A stretch of 60,582 nucleotides of DNA from Bacillota bacterium LX-D (GTDB lineage Bacteria > Bacillota > DUOV01 > Zhaonellaceae): positions 1-60,582 of the forward strand of contig JAVLUO010000012.1 in the NCBI GenBank assembly GCA_031628995.1. The letters run 5' to 3'. Under the pieces are notes generated by a model. The model had not been told where the DNA came from. It ran no database searches and worked only from the letters and a program-made list of their open reading frames with translations. This document shows positions 44,318 to 52,618 of the stretch, in pieces. The translations under genes were made by a program, and so were the position numbers. Each line of letters starts with the position of its first letter. The stretch's first letter is position 1.

Positions 44318-45352
44318 GTGTCAGAAATAAATAATTTAAAAAAAGTAGATGAGCTAGAAATTTCTCCAAAACGGCTTTTTTATTCGGCCCAGCACCAGGA
44401 AATACTGGATGGTGCTACCACAGATATTTATTTTGTACGTACATATGAAATACTGCAAAAGTTAAATAAAGATGATACCAAGGTAGTAGCTGAAATCTTC
44501 GCTCGTAAAAATGGTGTGTTAGCAGGAGTAAACGAAGTTCTCAATTTGCTTCAAGATAAGGATGTTGAGATTTGGTCCTTGCCGGAAGGAGCTGCCTTTT
44601 CCTCCAAAGAAGTAGTTATGCGCATTAAAGGTGCATATAATCAATTTGGACTCTATGAAACTGTTTTATTAGGTATGTTGGCTAGTTCCAGCGGCTGGGC
44701 TACTGCTGCTAAAATAATTAAAGAGGCTTGCGGGGATAAGCCCATGTTTTGCTTCGGAGCAAGACATGTACATCCAGCAGTGGCTCCCGTAATGGAAAGG
44801 GCAGCCATAGTAGGAGGAGCAGATGGTGCTAGCTGTATCCTAGGGGCTAAATTAGCAGGTCTAAACCCTTCGGGAACAGTCCCACACGCTATTTTTCTCA
44901 TTGTAGGTGATACTGTTGAAGTTGCTAAGGCCTATGAACAGTATATGCCTAAAGATGCTAAGCGTTTAATGCTAATTGATACTTTTAAAGACGAAGCCGA
45001 AGAAGCCTTGCGCTTGTCCAATGCTTTAGGACCAGTCTTAGATGGCATAAGACTAGATACACCAAGTGAACGAGGTGGAGTGACTCCTGAATTGGTTAGG
45101 GAAATTAGGTTTAGATTAGACCAAGCAGGACATAAGAGAGTACAAATTTTTGTTTCTGGGGGTCTTTATCCCGAAAAAATTGCTTTATTAGCTCAGGCAG
45201 GTGCAGATGCTTTTGGAGTTGGTAGCTTTATTTCGGCAGCTTCACCGATTGATATGACAATGGATTTGAAAGAAGTTGATGGACAGCCTATAGCAAAGAG
45301 GGGGAGATTACCAGGATTAATACTTTCTCCTCGCTTACAAAGAATGAAGTGA
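44318..45352 (+). CDS. Nicotinate phosphoribosyltransferase
   Basis: Makes nicotinate mononucleotide for NAD salvage. 344 aa from the GTG at 44318 (SEINNLKKVDEL) after GAAGAGGTG. Family features include DIYFVRTYEILQKL, FARKNGVLAGVNEVL, the FGARHVHPAVAPVMERAA segment, GTVPHAIFLI, LDGIRLDTPSERGGVTPELV and SGGLYPEKIALLAQAGADAFGVG. It belongs to the shorter archaeal/clostridial subgroup rather than the PncB type. The region between the transglycosylase and this gene (44226-44317) shows no leader structure. Confidence 0.9.
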   Translation: MSEINNLKKVDELEISPKRLFYSAQHQEILDGATTDIYFVRTYEILQKLNKDDTKVVAEIFARKNGVLAGVNEVLNLLQDKDVEIWSLPEGAAFSSKEVVMRIKGAYNQFGLYETVLLGMLASSSGWATAAKIIKEACGDKPMFCFGARHVHPAVAPVMERAAIVGGADGASCILGAKLAGLNPSGTVPHAIFLIVGDTVEVAKAYEQYMPKDAKRLMLIDTFKDEAEEALRLSNALGPVLDGIRLDTPSERGGVTPELVREIRFRLDQAGHKRVQIFVSGGLYPEKIALLAQAGADAFGVGSFISAASPIDMTMDLKEVDGQPIAKRGRLPGLILSPRLQRMK

Positions 45353-45394
45353 CTATTTGCCTGGTTAGCCAGGCATATATATGAGGGGATTATT

Positions 45395-47026
45395 TTGAAT
45401 AAAGTTGATAAATTTTTACAGCTTATTTGTCTTCTATTAGTTTCTATAATGCTTTTTGGCTGTTTTTCTAATGACAAGGCCATAGAAGAAAAAATGTTGG
45501 AACAGAAAAATATTATTAATAATGGGTTGGCTATAAATTTGCCCACAGATCTAAGCAGTTTAGATCCTGTTCAGTTGGATACTCCATGGGATATAGAATT
45601 AGCTAGCACTATCTACGAAGGTTTAGTCAAATACGATTTAGATACTGAGAAAGTTGTCCCTGCTTTGGCAGCTAGTTGGAAGATTTCCCCTGATGGCAAG
45701 ACATTTACCTTTTCACTACGGAAAAACGCAAGATTTCATACGGGGAAAAAAGTTACAGCAGGCGATGTTAAGTTTTCTTGGGAAAGAGCTCTAAGCCTTA
45801 ATAATTCAGAGATCAATCAAATCTTTGGAAAAATAGATGGAGCCATGGAATTTGCCCAAGGAAAAGGTACGGAAGTTTCAGGCATAAAAGTTGTCAATGA
45901 TAGAGTTCTTCAGGTAGATTTAAATGCAGCGGACGAAAGTTTTTTATTAAAACTAACCCACCTAGCCGCTAGTATTGTTAACAAAGATTTGGTTGCAGAG
46001 CAGGGAAATTTATATGGCAAACCTGAGGCCGGAGAAAAGCTAAAAATAGCTGGTACGGGACCTTATCGTTTAGTAGAATGGGTTCTGGGGCAAAGCATTA
46101 CTTTAGAATCATCACCCTATTACCCTGAAAAACCATCTATGCCGCGTTTAACATTTAAGTTTGAACCGGAAAAAGACATTGCTTTATCTGAACTGGAGCG
46201 TGGTGACATTCAGATCTTGCAATCAGAAGAAATTATTCCGGAGCTGTTTTTAAGGAAAGATCCAGAATTAAAAAAATTAGAGAAGAAAGAACCAAGATCC
46301 GAAATAATTTTTTTAGGCTTTAATACTTTAGAATCGCCTTTTGATGATCCCAATTTTCGTCAAGCTATCAACAATGCTTTAAATAGAAATGAAATAGCAA
46401 AGCTAGGAAATTATTTGCCTGCGCAGGGTTTGCTTCCTCGGGTATTATTAGACGGTATGAAACCCTTAGAACCCTATAAATACGATGCACAGAAAAGTAA
46501 AAAATATTTTTCTGAACTAACAAAAAAGGCAAAAAACCCGAAAGCATTAAACCTTTATTTTTGTAATATTGGGAAAAATGAACAGATCGCAGTAACTATA
46601 AAAAAGCAGCTACAGAAAGCGGGCTTAGAGCTTAGAACCCAACCAATAGCTTCTTTGGAAGAATTAAGAAGAGGGATCGAACAAAATAGAATAGATTTTT
46701 ACTTAGATTCATTTTTCCTACAAATTCCGGATCCAGAAGTTTTTTATAGGTCCATGTTTTTGAGCAGTAGTCCAGATAATTTAACTCATTATAACAATAT
46801 AAATTTTGATGAATTGTTAAGCTTTATACAAACACAAAAAATAGGCAGCAAGGAAAGGAACGATGCTTTGATTCAAGCTGAGAAAAATATTATGGAGGAT
46901 GCTACAATTATAACGATTTTAGAAGGTGCTAATTACGCTATTTTTGGCGCAAATATTGCTAAACCCGAGTTAAATCCCTTTAAAGTAATTTCTTTAGAGA
47001 ATGTTTCTTTTCAAGGAATTGAGTAG
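45395..47026 (+). CDS. ABC transporter substrate-binding lipoprotein, oligopeptide (OppA/DppA) family
   Basis: 543 aa. A lipoprotein signal with a lipobox (LLVSIMLFGC, Cys around residue 23) is followed by the family 5 solute-binding fold: NLPTDLSSLDPVQLDTPWD, LASTIYEGLVKYD, LAASWKISPDGKTFTFSLRK, TAGDVKFSWERAL, GTGPYRLVEW and LNRNEIAKLGNYLPAQG. It starts with TTG behind GAGGGGA. No permease or ATPase genes are near, so it is an orphan binding protein or works with a transporter elsewhere. A small hairpin, TGCCTGG/CCAGGCA at 45360-45377, lies just upstream. Confidence 0.92.
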   Translation: MNKVDKFLQLICLLLVSIMLFGCFSNDKAIEEKMLEQKNIINNGLAINLPTDLSSLDPVQLDTPWDIELASTIYEGLVKYDLDTEKVVPALAASWKISPDGKTFTFSLRKNARFHTGKKVTAGDVKFSWERALSLNNSEINQIFGKIDGAMEFAQGKGTEVSGIKVVNDRVLQVDLNAADESFLLKLTHLAASIVNKDLVAEQGNLYGKPEAGEKLKIAGTGPYRLVEWVLGQSITLESSPYYPEKPSMPRLTFKFEPEKDIALSELERGDIQILQSEEIIPELFLRKDPELKKLEKKEPRSEIIFLGFNTLESPFDDPNFRQAINNALNRNEIAKLGNYLPAQGLLPRVLLDGMKPLEPYKYDAQKSKKYFSELTKKAKNPKALNLYFCNIGKNEQIAVTIKKQLQKAGLELRTQPIASLEELRRGIEQNRIDFYLDSFFLQIPDPEVFYRSMFLSSSPDNLTHYNNINFDELLSFIQTQKIGSKERNDALIQAEKNIMEDATIITILEGANYAIFGANIAKPELNPFKVISLENVSFQGIE

Positions 47027-47129
47027 TAACTAGAAAAATTAGCAAAAAATTAGCAAAAAATGAATATCCTACTAACTAAAATATAATACTATACTTACGC
47101 TACTGTAACAAAAAAAGGCGGGAGCTAAG

Positions 47130-48026
47130 TTGGTAGATTTTCGATTTCATATTACGACCTTGGTAGCAATTTTTTTGGCCTTGGGTGTGGGTATTTTTAT
47201 TGGCAGCACCATAGTTGGTGATGATGCTTTACTTAATGAACAAAAAGCAATTACAGATCGCTTGGAACAGGATTTTATTTTATTACGTGAACAAAATCGG
47301 TTATCACAAAAAGAAATATTAGCTTTTAAAAATTCTAATGATAACTACCAGCAATTCGCTAATGCGGTGTTGCCCCTCTTAGTAAAAAATAAACTTTTAG
47401 GCTTGAATATCGCTTTTATCGTTACAAATAATAATGTTGCAACTGATAGCTTAAAGAAAAGTTTTGAGCTATCCGGCGCTAATTTAGTTTCTATTACCAG
47501 GATCGATAGCAGCTTTAATTTTACTGACCAAAACATGAAGACGTTCTTAATTAACAAATTGGATTTATCAAAAGTTCGCACAAGTGCGGACTTTGCTGCT
47601 AAAATAAGTCTTAAAGTAGCTGAAGGGGTTTTGAATGGCTTTGATCCCCTAATACTTAAAACTCTAGAAGAAGTAAATTATGCAACTACGGAGTTATTTA
47701 AGAATGTTAAACCAGATATAGCCATAATCTTTGGTGGAAGTCAAGGTCCTAAAGAAAATACTGTGAGTGTTATTGACTTACCGATGATTAATTATTTTTT
47801 GAAACAAGGGTTGGAGGTAGTCGGAACTGAGCCAAGTCAGGTAACTTTCTCTTACATGGGCTTATATCAAAGTAAAAAAATTATAACAGTAGATAATGTT
47901 GATAGTGCAATTGGTCAAATTGCTTTAATATTAGCCATAAATGGCTCTCCTGGAAATTATGGCATAAAAACAACTGCAGATAGACTGTTGCCCTTGTTAG
48001 ATTATGAAGTGCACTGCGTAAATTAA
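47130..48026 (+). CDS. MctB-family (copper transporter-like) membrane-anchored protein
   Basis: 298 aa. The N-terminus FRFHITTLVAIFLALGVGIF, then IGSTIVGDDALLNEQ, and a coiled coil at about 30-65 are diagnostic for the MctB/DUF3186 family, named after a mycobacterial copper-related protein. The rest is an alpha/beta domain (LGLNIAFIVTNNN, PDIAIIFGGSQGP). In Firmicutes its function is unknown. It starts with TTG after GGCGGGAG. It precedes tRNA-Leu(GAG). Confidence 0.85.
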   Translation: MVDFRFHITTLVAIFLALGVGIFIGSTIVGDDALLNEQKAITDRLEQDFILLREQNRLSQKEILAFKNSNDNYQQFANAVLPLLVKNKLLGLNIAFIVTNNNVATDSLKKSFELSGANLVSITRIDSSFNFTDQNMKTFLINKLDLSKVRTSADFAAKISLKVAEGVLNGFDPLILKTLEEVNYATTELFKNVKPDIAIIFGGSQGPKENTVSVIDLPMINYFLKQGLEVVGTEPSQVTFSYMGLYQSKKIITVDNVDSAIGQIALILAINGSPGNYGIKTTADRLLPLLDYEVHCVN

Positions 48027-48056
48027 GCTATTATATTTGGGGCCAATTAAAATTAC

Positions 48057-48086
48057 TTGCCTTAATAGTATTTTATATGGTATAAT
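48057..48086 (+). promoter_or_regulatory. Sigma-A type promoter of tRNA-Leu(GAG)
   Basis: TTGCCT and TATAAT are 18 nt apart, 28 nt before the tRNA. Confidence 0.7.
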
Positions 48087-48114
48087 AATATCGTTCCCTG
48101 GAAGCAGTGCTTTT

Positions 48115-48199
48115 GCGGAAGTGCTGGAACTGGCAGACAGGCACGTTTGAGGGGCGTGTGTAGAAATACGTATGGGTTCAAGTCCCATCTTCCGCACCA
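48115..48199 (+). tRNA. tRNA-Leu (anticodon GAG)
   Basis: Acceptor GCGGAAG with CTTCCGC, long variable arm, anticodon stem CACGT/GCGTG around TTGAGGG, T-arm GGGTTCAAGTCCC and encoded CCA. Anticodon GAG reads CTC and CTT. Confidence 0.95.
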
Positions 48200-48234
48200 A
48201 AAAAAACTACTGATATTATCGGTAGTTTTTTTTA
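48199..48234 (+). terminator. Intrinsic terminator of tRNA-Leu(GAG)
   Basis: ACTACTGATA pairs with TATCGGTAGT with flanking A and T runs. The group II intron begins directly after the T-tract. Confidence 0.9.
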
Positions 48235-48235
48235 G

Positions 48236-48862
48236 TTTGCCCGGCATATTTGCTGAGCCGATGGGCTGAAAGAAACCCTATCGCCTAACCGGCAGGAAGA
48301 TAACTCGTAAGCAAGGGCGTCACCGGTAACTGTGGGGTTTGCAGGAAGCCGAAGGGGGAAACTTGGAACATAGCGCAAGCAAACCGAGGTTGGCTAGTCA
48401 GGCGAGTAACCCTGTAAAAAGCGGGAAAGCCCAAAAGCCGGTAACAGACCGGAGGATAAAACCGGGAGGACACTGCACCAAGTTGTAGTGAGGCATGAAA
48501 GTCCAAAGCTTTTATGTAATGCGAAGGGGCGAAGATAAATCAAAGAATCTGACTGCAGATATAAATATTTATGCAAAGAGAAGATAACCGAGGCTGAAAT
48601 TGCATAGGCAGGATATAAAGGTCAGTTCGAGAAAATATCTATGACAACCCGGCGTAACTCCGCAAGCCCATTCAAAAGTATGGCCTTACCAAACAGTTGG
48701 TTTAAGGAATAGGGTTAATTGATTTGGAAACATACAATGTCGGCGTTTTGTCTCCCTTCTGCGAGAAGTGACTGAAGTTTATCAGGAGCCGGATACGAGG
48801 CCCGTACGTACGGTTCTGTGAGAAGGATAAAGCCCAAGCAAGTTACTTCGGCTTTACCTTAC
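48236..48862 (+). mobile_element. Group II intron without ORF
   Basis: About 627 nt of GC-richer, highly structured sequence. The 3' part has domain V (GAGCCGGATACG, bulge, CGTACGTACGGTTC; about 48787-48818), GTGAGAAGG and a domain VI stem GGATAAAGCC with GGCTTTACC, ending in TTAC before TTGATTAG. The 5' part (48236-48600) is repeated, inverted, at 59095-59289. No reverse transcriptase frame is present, so it could move only if helped in trans. It sits right behind a terminator T-tract, the site preference known for bacterial class C introns. Short minus-strand frames within it are not genes. Confidence 0.85.
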
Positions 48863-48898
48863 TTGATTAGAAAGAATTATTATAAAGGAGGCCTGAAT

Positions 48899-49780
48899 AT
48901 GTTTGCTAATTACCAGGAACTAAGTGCATGCTTAATTAAGCAAAATTATTTTATTAATGATAATGCGGCCTTAATTTTATTTTTAGCATATAAAATGAAT
49001 AAACCTTTACTAATCGAAGGACCTGCAGGTGTAGGTAAAACAGAACTTGCTAAGGTACTTGCCGAAGTTACAGGAAGCACTTTAATTAGGTTGCAATGCT
49101 ATGAAGGTTTAGATGAAGGAAGAGCATTATACGAGTGGAATTATCAAATGCAGTTATTGTATCTGGAGGCTAGAAGGCAAAATTTAGATTGGGATAAACT
49201 TAAAGAAGATATTTATACTGAAGAATATATTTTACCACGTCCTTTGCTGAAGGCGTTGCGATGCAATGAACCTGTGGTGCTTTTAATTGATGAGTTAGAC
49301 AAAAGTGACGAAGAATTTGAAAGTTTTTTGTTAGAATTGTTAGCAGAATTTCAAATATCTATTCCAGAGCTAGGTACAATTAAAGCAAAAAATAAGCCAA
49401 CTGTTATTGTAACCAGCAACAACAGTAGAGAATTTTCAGAGGCTTTAAAACGTAGGTGCTTTTATTTGTATTTAGATTATCCAGATTTAGAAAGAGAAAT
49501 GACTATTATCCGTTCCAAACTTCCAGGTATATCTGAAAAACTTGCTACTCAGGTGACGACTTTTGTGCAAAATTTACGATACTTTGATCTAAAAAAAAGG
49601 CCTAGTATTGTTGAAACAATTGATTTTGCTCAAGCACTGTTAATTTTAAATTCAAAAGAAATGCAGGTGGATGAAGTAAAAAAAGCACTGACTATCTTAC
49701 TTAAATATCAAGAAGACGTAAGTAAAATAGTACCTAAGTTGGAGCAAATTTTAAGCAAATGTCTGGAAAAACCGAGGTAA
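48899..49780 (+). CDS. MoxR-family AAA+ ATPase
   Basis: 293 aa from the ATG at 48899 behind AAAGGAGGCC; the longer frame starts in the intron. Seen: LLIEGPAGVGKTELAKVLAE (Walker A), LQCYEGLDEGRALYEWNYQ, VVLLIDELDKSDEEFESFL (Walker B), IVTSNNSREFSEALKRRCFY with sensor 1 and the Arg finger. MoxR proteins act as chaperones that insert cofactors or mature partner complexes, usually with a VWA protein, which is the next gene here. Confidence 0.92.
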   Translation: MFANYQELSACLIKQNYFINDNAALILFLAYKMNKPLLIEGPAGVGKTELAKVLAEVTGSTLIRLQCYEGLDEGRALYEWNYQMQLLYLEARRQNLDWDKLKEDIYTEEYILPRPLLKALRCNEPVVLLIDELDKSDEEFESFLLELLAEFQISIPELGTIKAKNKPTVIVTSNNSREFSEALKRRCFYLYLDYPDLEREMTIIRSKLPGISEKLATQVTTFVQNLRYFDLKKRPSIVETIDFAQALLILNSKEMQVDEVKKALTILLKYQEDVSKIVPKLEQILSKCLEKPR

Positions 49781-49785
49781 AAAAG

Positions 49786-51171
49786 ATGGTAAAATCCATT
49801 GTTTCTTTTGCTCGTTATTTAAGAAAAGCCGGATTTAGTATTTCAACAATTGAAATTATGGACTGTATCGAAGCGCTTTCCCTTGTGGAGTTTGATGTTA
49901 AAGTATTTGAACAAGTATTAAGGTGCAGCTTTGTCAAAAGCCAAGAAGAAGCTGATTTATTTCATAAACTCTTTACAGTTTATTTTCATTTAATGAAATA
50001 TAGTTTACCTGAGCAAACTAATGGGCAAATTAAATCCCCTCTTGACAATCTAACACCATCTGAAAAAAGAGCTTCAAATACTGATGGCAGGGGTGTTGGG
50101 CAGAGTGGTATTGGTGGGCCCAGTTTACTGCAAGCTTTTCTAAATAAAGATTATGGATTAATTAGAAAAATAATTACAGCGCAAATTAGTCTTCTAGATT
50201 TGAATAATAGTGAGGTTGTTCCTCAAACAATAGCAGATTACTTGAGGCAAATACAACTTAATTTAGATTGGTTTATGCTAGAAAATCAACTGCTAAAGCA
50301 GAGTCAGGAAGATACTAGGAAAAAAGAATACTATAATGACTTATTAAAAAAAGTTAAGCTGCAAATAGAGACTGAGCTAATTAAACATTTAAGTGAGAAA
50401 TTAGATGCTGATTTTTTAACAGCTTATGCTGAGGCCTCAAATTATAAAAATACTGAGTTCGGGAAATTGTCTCAGGAGCAATATGCATTAATTCAGAAAC
50501 AAATTATTAAATTAGGTAAAAGGTTAGCTATTAAGGACGGTAGAAGAAGTAAGGATGCTCGCCAAGGAGATTTTAGTTTTAAATCTACTATACGTAAGGC
50601 TTTTAGTACCGGAGGTAAAGTACTAAAAATTGTCAACAGAAAAAGAAAGCCGGGAAAGCCAGAATTATTGGTTCTATGTGATGTTTCAAACTCCGTAGCT
50701 CAATTTAGTCAATTCTTTTTGTTACTGGTTTTTGCTGTGCAAAAACGTTTCAGTGCTGTCCATACTTTGATATTTGTCGATCGTTTAGAAGATATAACAA
50801 ATTTTATCTTGAGAAATGATTTTACTGAAGTAGCTAACAAGGCTCTTTTTAATACAAAAATATCCGCATCAGGTTTTTCTGATTTTGGTAGGGTTTTTAA
50901 TGATATTAGTACTGATTACGTTAATTTGTTAAAACATAATACTACAGTAATAATCCTAGGGGATGCAAAAAATAATTGGAGAGAACCAAAAGTGGAGGCG
51001 CTAAAATTTATTGCTGATAAATGTGCTAAAGTTTATTGGCTTAATCCAAAGGATCAGTCCAGTTGGTATCAGGAGGACAGTATCTTAGAATTATATGAAC
51101 CTTACGTTAACAAGGTATATCAATGTTCTAATTTAAAACAATTATATACTATTGCAAATAAAATTCTATAA
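49786..51171 (+). CDS. VWA domain protein, CoxE-like, partner of MoxR
   Basis: 461 aa from the ATG at 49786 (MVKSIVSFARYLRKAGF) behind GAGGTAAAAAAG; an ATG at 49759 inside the MoxR gene is in frame but has no ribosome binding site. The N-terminal part is helical. The C-terminal VWA domain has a MIDAS motif: LLVLCDVSNSVAQFSQFFLL (DxSxS-like), SGFSDFGRVF and VIILGDAKNNW. In carbon monoxide dehydrogenase clusters CoxD/CoxE pairs of this kind mature the enzyme; no such enzyme is nearby here, so the client is unknown. Confidence 0.87.
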   Translation: MVKSIVSFARYLRKAGFSISTIEIMDCIEALSLVEFDVKVFEQVLRCSFVKSQEEADLFHKLFTVYFHLMKYSLPEQTNGQIKSPLDNLTPSEKRASNTDGRGVGQSGIGGPSLLQAFLNKDYGLIRKIITAQISLLDLNNSEVVPQTIADYLRQIQLNLDWFMLENQLLKQSQEDTRKKEYYNDLLKKVKLQIETELIKHLSEKLDADFLTAYAEASNYKNTEFGKLSQEQYALIQKQIIKLGKRLAIKDGRRSKDARQGDFSFKSTIRKAFSTGGKVLKIVNRKRKPGKPELLVLCDVSNSVAQFSQFFLLLVFAVQKRFSAVHTLIFVDRLEDITNFILRNDFTEVANKALFNTKISASGFSDFGRVFNDISTDYVNLLKHNTTVIILGDAKNNWREPKVEALKFIADKCAKVYWLNPKDQSSWYQEDSILELYEPYVNKVYQCSNLKQLYTIANKIL

Positions 51172-51243
51172 TTACATTACAAGGGAAAATGAGTTTTACT
51201 TATGAACTAATGGGCAAAATATGTATTGATTAGCTGAAAGGAA

Positions 51244-52584
51244 GTGGCAAATCTGTATTACCATATTGAGGTTTGGGGCTGCCAAATGAATGAACATGAT
51301 GCGGAAGTTTTAGGCGGTATATTAGAACAAATTGGTTATCAAAAGACCGAAAATATTGAAAAGGCCGATTTAATTATTTTATATACTTGTTGTGTACGGG
51401 AAAAGGCTGAACAAAAAGTTTTTGCAAGATTAGGTAATTTAAAAAAATATAAGTATCAGAACCCTAACATGTTAATAGCTGTAGGAGGATGCATGGCACA
51501 GCAACCTGAAATGGGAACTTTGATTAAAAGGCGGGCACCTCATATTGATATTGTGTTTGGAACACATAATATTCATCGTTTACCTGAACTGCTTAAGGAA
51601 GCAGTTGATTCCGGGACAACTTTAATTGAAGTTTGGGATAAAGAACAGGGCATTATTGAAAATTTACCTTCTAAGAGAGCGGATCAACTAAAAGCCTATG
51701 TAACTATTATGTATGGCTGTAATAACTTTTGCAGTTATTGTATTGTTCCTTACGTCAGAGGAAGAGAAAGAAGTAGGGAGCCCCAAGAAATTATAAAGGA
51801 AATAAAAGACTTAGCAGAACAAGGTTTTAAGGAAGTTATTCTTTTAGGCCAAAATGTAAATTCCTACGGAAAAGATTTAAAAGAAGCAATTGATTTTGCA
51901 GACTTATTAATGGAAATTGATAAACTGTCAGGGCTAGAACGAATTAGATATATGACCTCTCACCCTAGAGATTTTACAGCTAAATTAGTTACTACAATTA
52001 AAAATTCATTAAAAGTGTGCGAACACTTTCACCTTCCAATTCAAGCAGGCAGCAATGAAATCTTAAAGCGTATGCACCGGGGTTATACAAAAGAAAAATA
52101 TTTAGAATTGGTAAGCAAAATCCGCCAGCAAATACCCCAAGCGGTAATAACTACAGATATTATTGTTGGTTTCCCCGGAGAAACAGAAGAAGATTTTAAT
52201 GAGACACTGGATGTTATTAGGAAAGCTAGGTTTGATCAAGCTTATACTTTCATCTACTCTCCACGGAAGGGAACACCAGCGGCAGATCTACCTAATCAGA
52301 TTTCATCTGAAGTTAAAAAAGAACGTTTTCAAAGATTGCTTGATTTGCAAAATGAAATAAGCTGGGAAATAAATCAACAAATGCTAGGTAAAATTGAAAA
52401 TGTGTTAGTAGAAGGAACAAGTAAAACAGACTCAAGTAAGCTATCCGGTCGGACAAGGGGTAATAAAATTGTTATAATGGAAGGAAGAGAAGATTTTATT
52501 GGAAAAATTGTAGATGTAGAAATAACAGAAGCTCAAACTTGGTCTTTGTTAGGTAAAATTGTTTCTTTTAAGGGAAATATCTAA
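51244..52584 (+). CDS. miaB: tRNA-2-methylthio-N6-dimethylallyladenosine synthase
   Basis: Radical SAM methylthiotransferase that modifies A37 of tRNAs after MiaA. About 446 aa. UPF0004 domain with three cluster Cys (VWGCQMNEHDAEVLG, LYTCCVREKAEQK, AVGGCMAQQPE), radical SAM CNNFCSYC, and a TRAM domain at the C-terminus (LVEGTSKTD to VEITEAQTWSLLGK). A GTG at 51244 gives MANLYYHIE but overlaps AAAGGAAG; a CTG start at 51253 (LYYHIEVWG) would have better spacing. miaA lies three genes downstream. Confidence 0.95.
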   Translation: MANLYYHIEVWGCQMNEHDAEVLGGILEQIGYQKTENIEKADLIILYTCCVREKAEQKVFARLGNLKKYKYQNPNMLIAVGGCMAQQPEMGTLIKRRAPHIDIVFGTHNIHRLPELLKEAVDSGTTLIEVWDKEQGIIENLPSKRADQLKAYVTIMYGCNNFCSYCIVPYVRGRERSREPQEIIKEIKDLAEQGFKEVILLGQNVNSYGKDLKEAIDFADLLMEIDKLSGLERIRYMTSHPRDFTAKLVTTIKNSLKVCEHFHLPIQAGSNEILKRMHRGYTKEKYLELVSKIRQQIPQAVITTDIIVGFPGETEEDFNETLDVIRKARFDQAYTFIYSPRKGTPAADLPNQISSEVKKERFQRLLDLQNEISWEINQQMLGKIENVLVEGTSKTDSSKLSGRTRGNKIVIMEGREDFIGKIVDVEITEAQTWSLLGKIVSFKGNI

Positions 52585-52618
52585 TTTACAAAGCTATTAA
52601 TGTGAGGTCATATTTATT

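Noticed and set aside
48285-48576. Small minus-strand frames within the intron
   Set aside because: They lie in the structured 5' part of the group II intron and lack ribosome binding sites.
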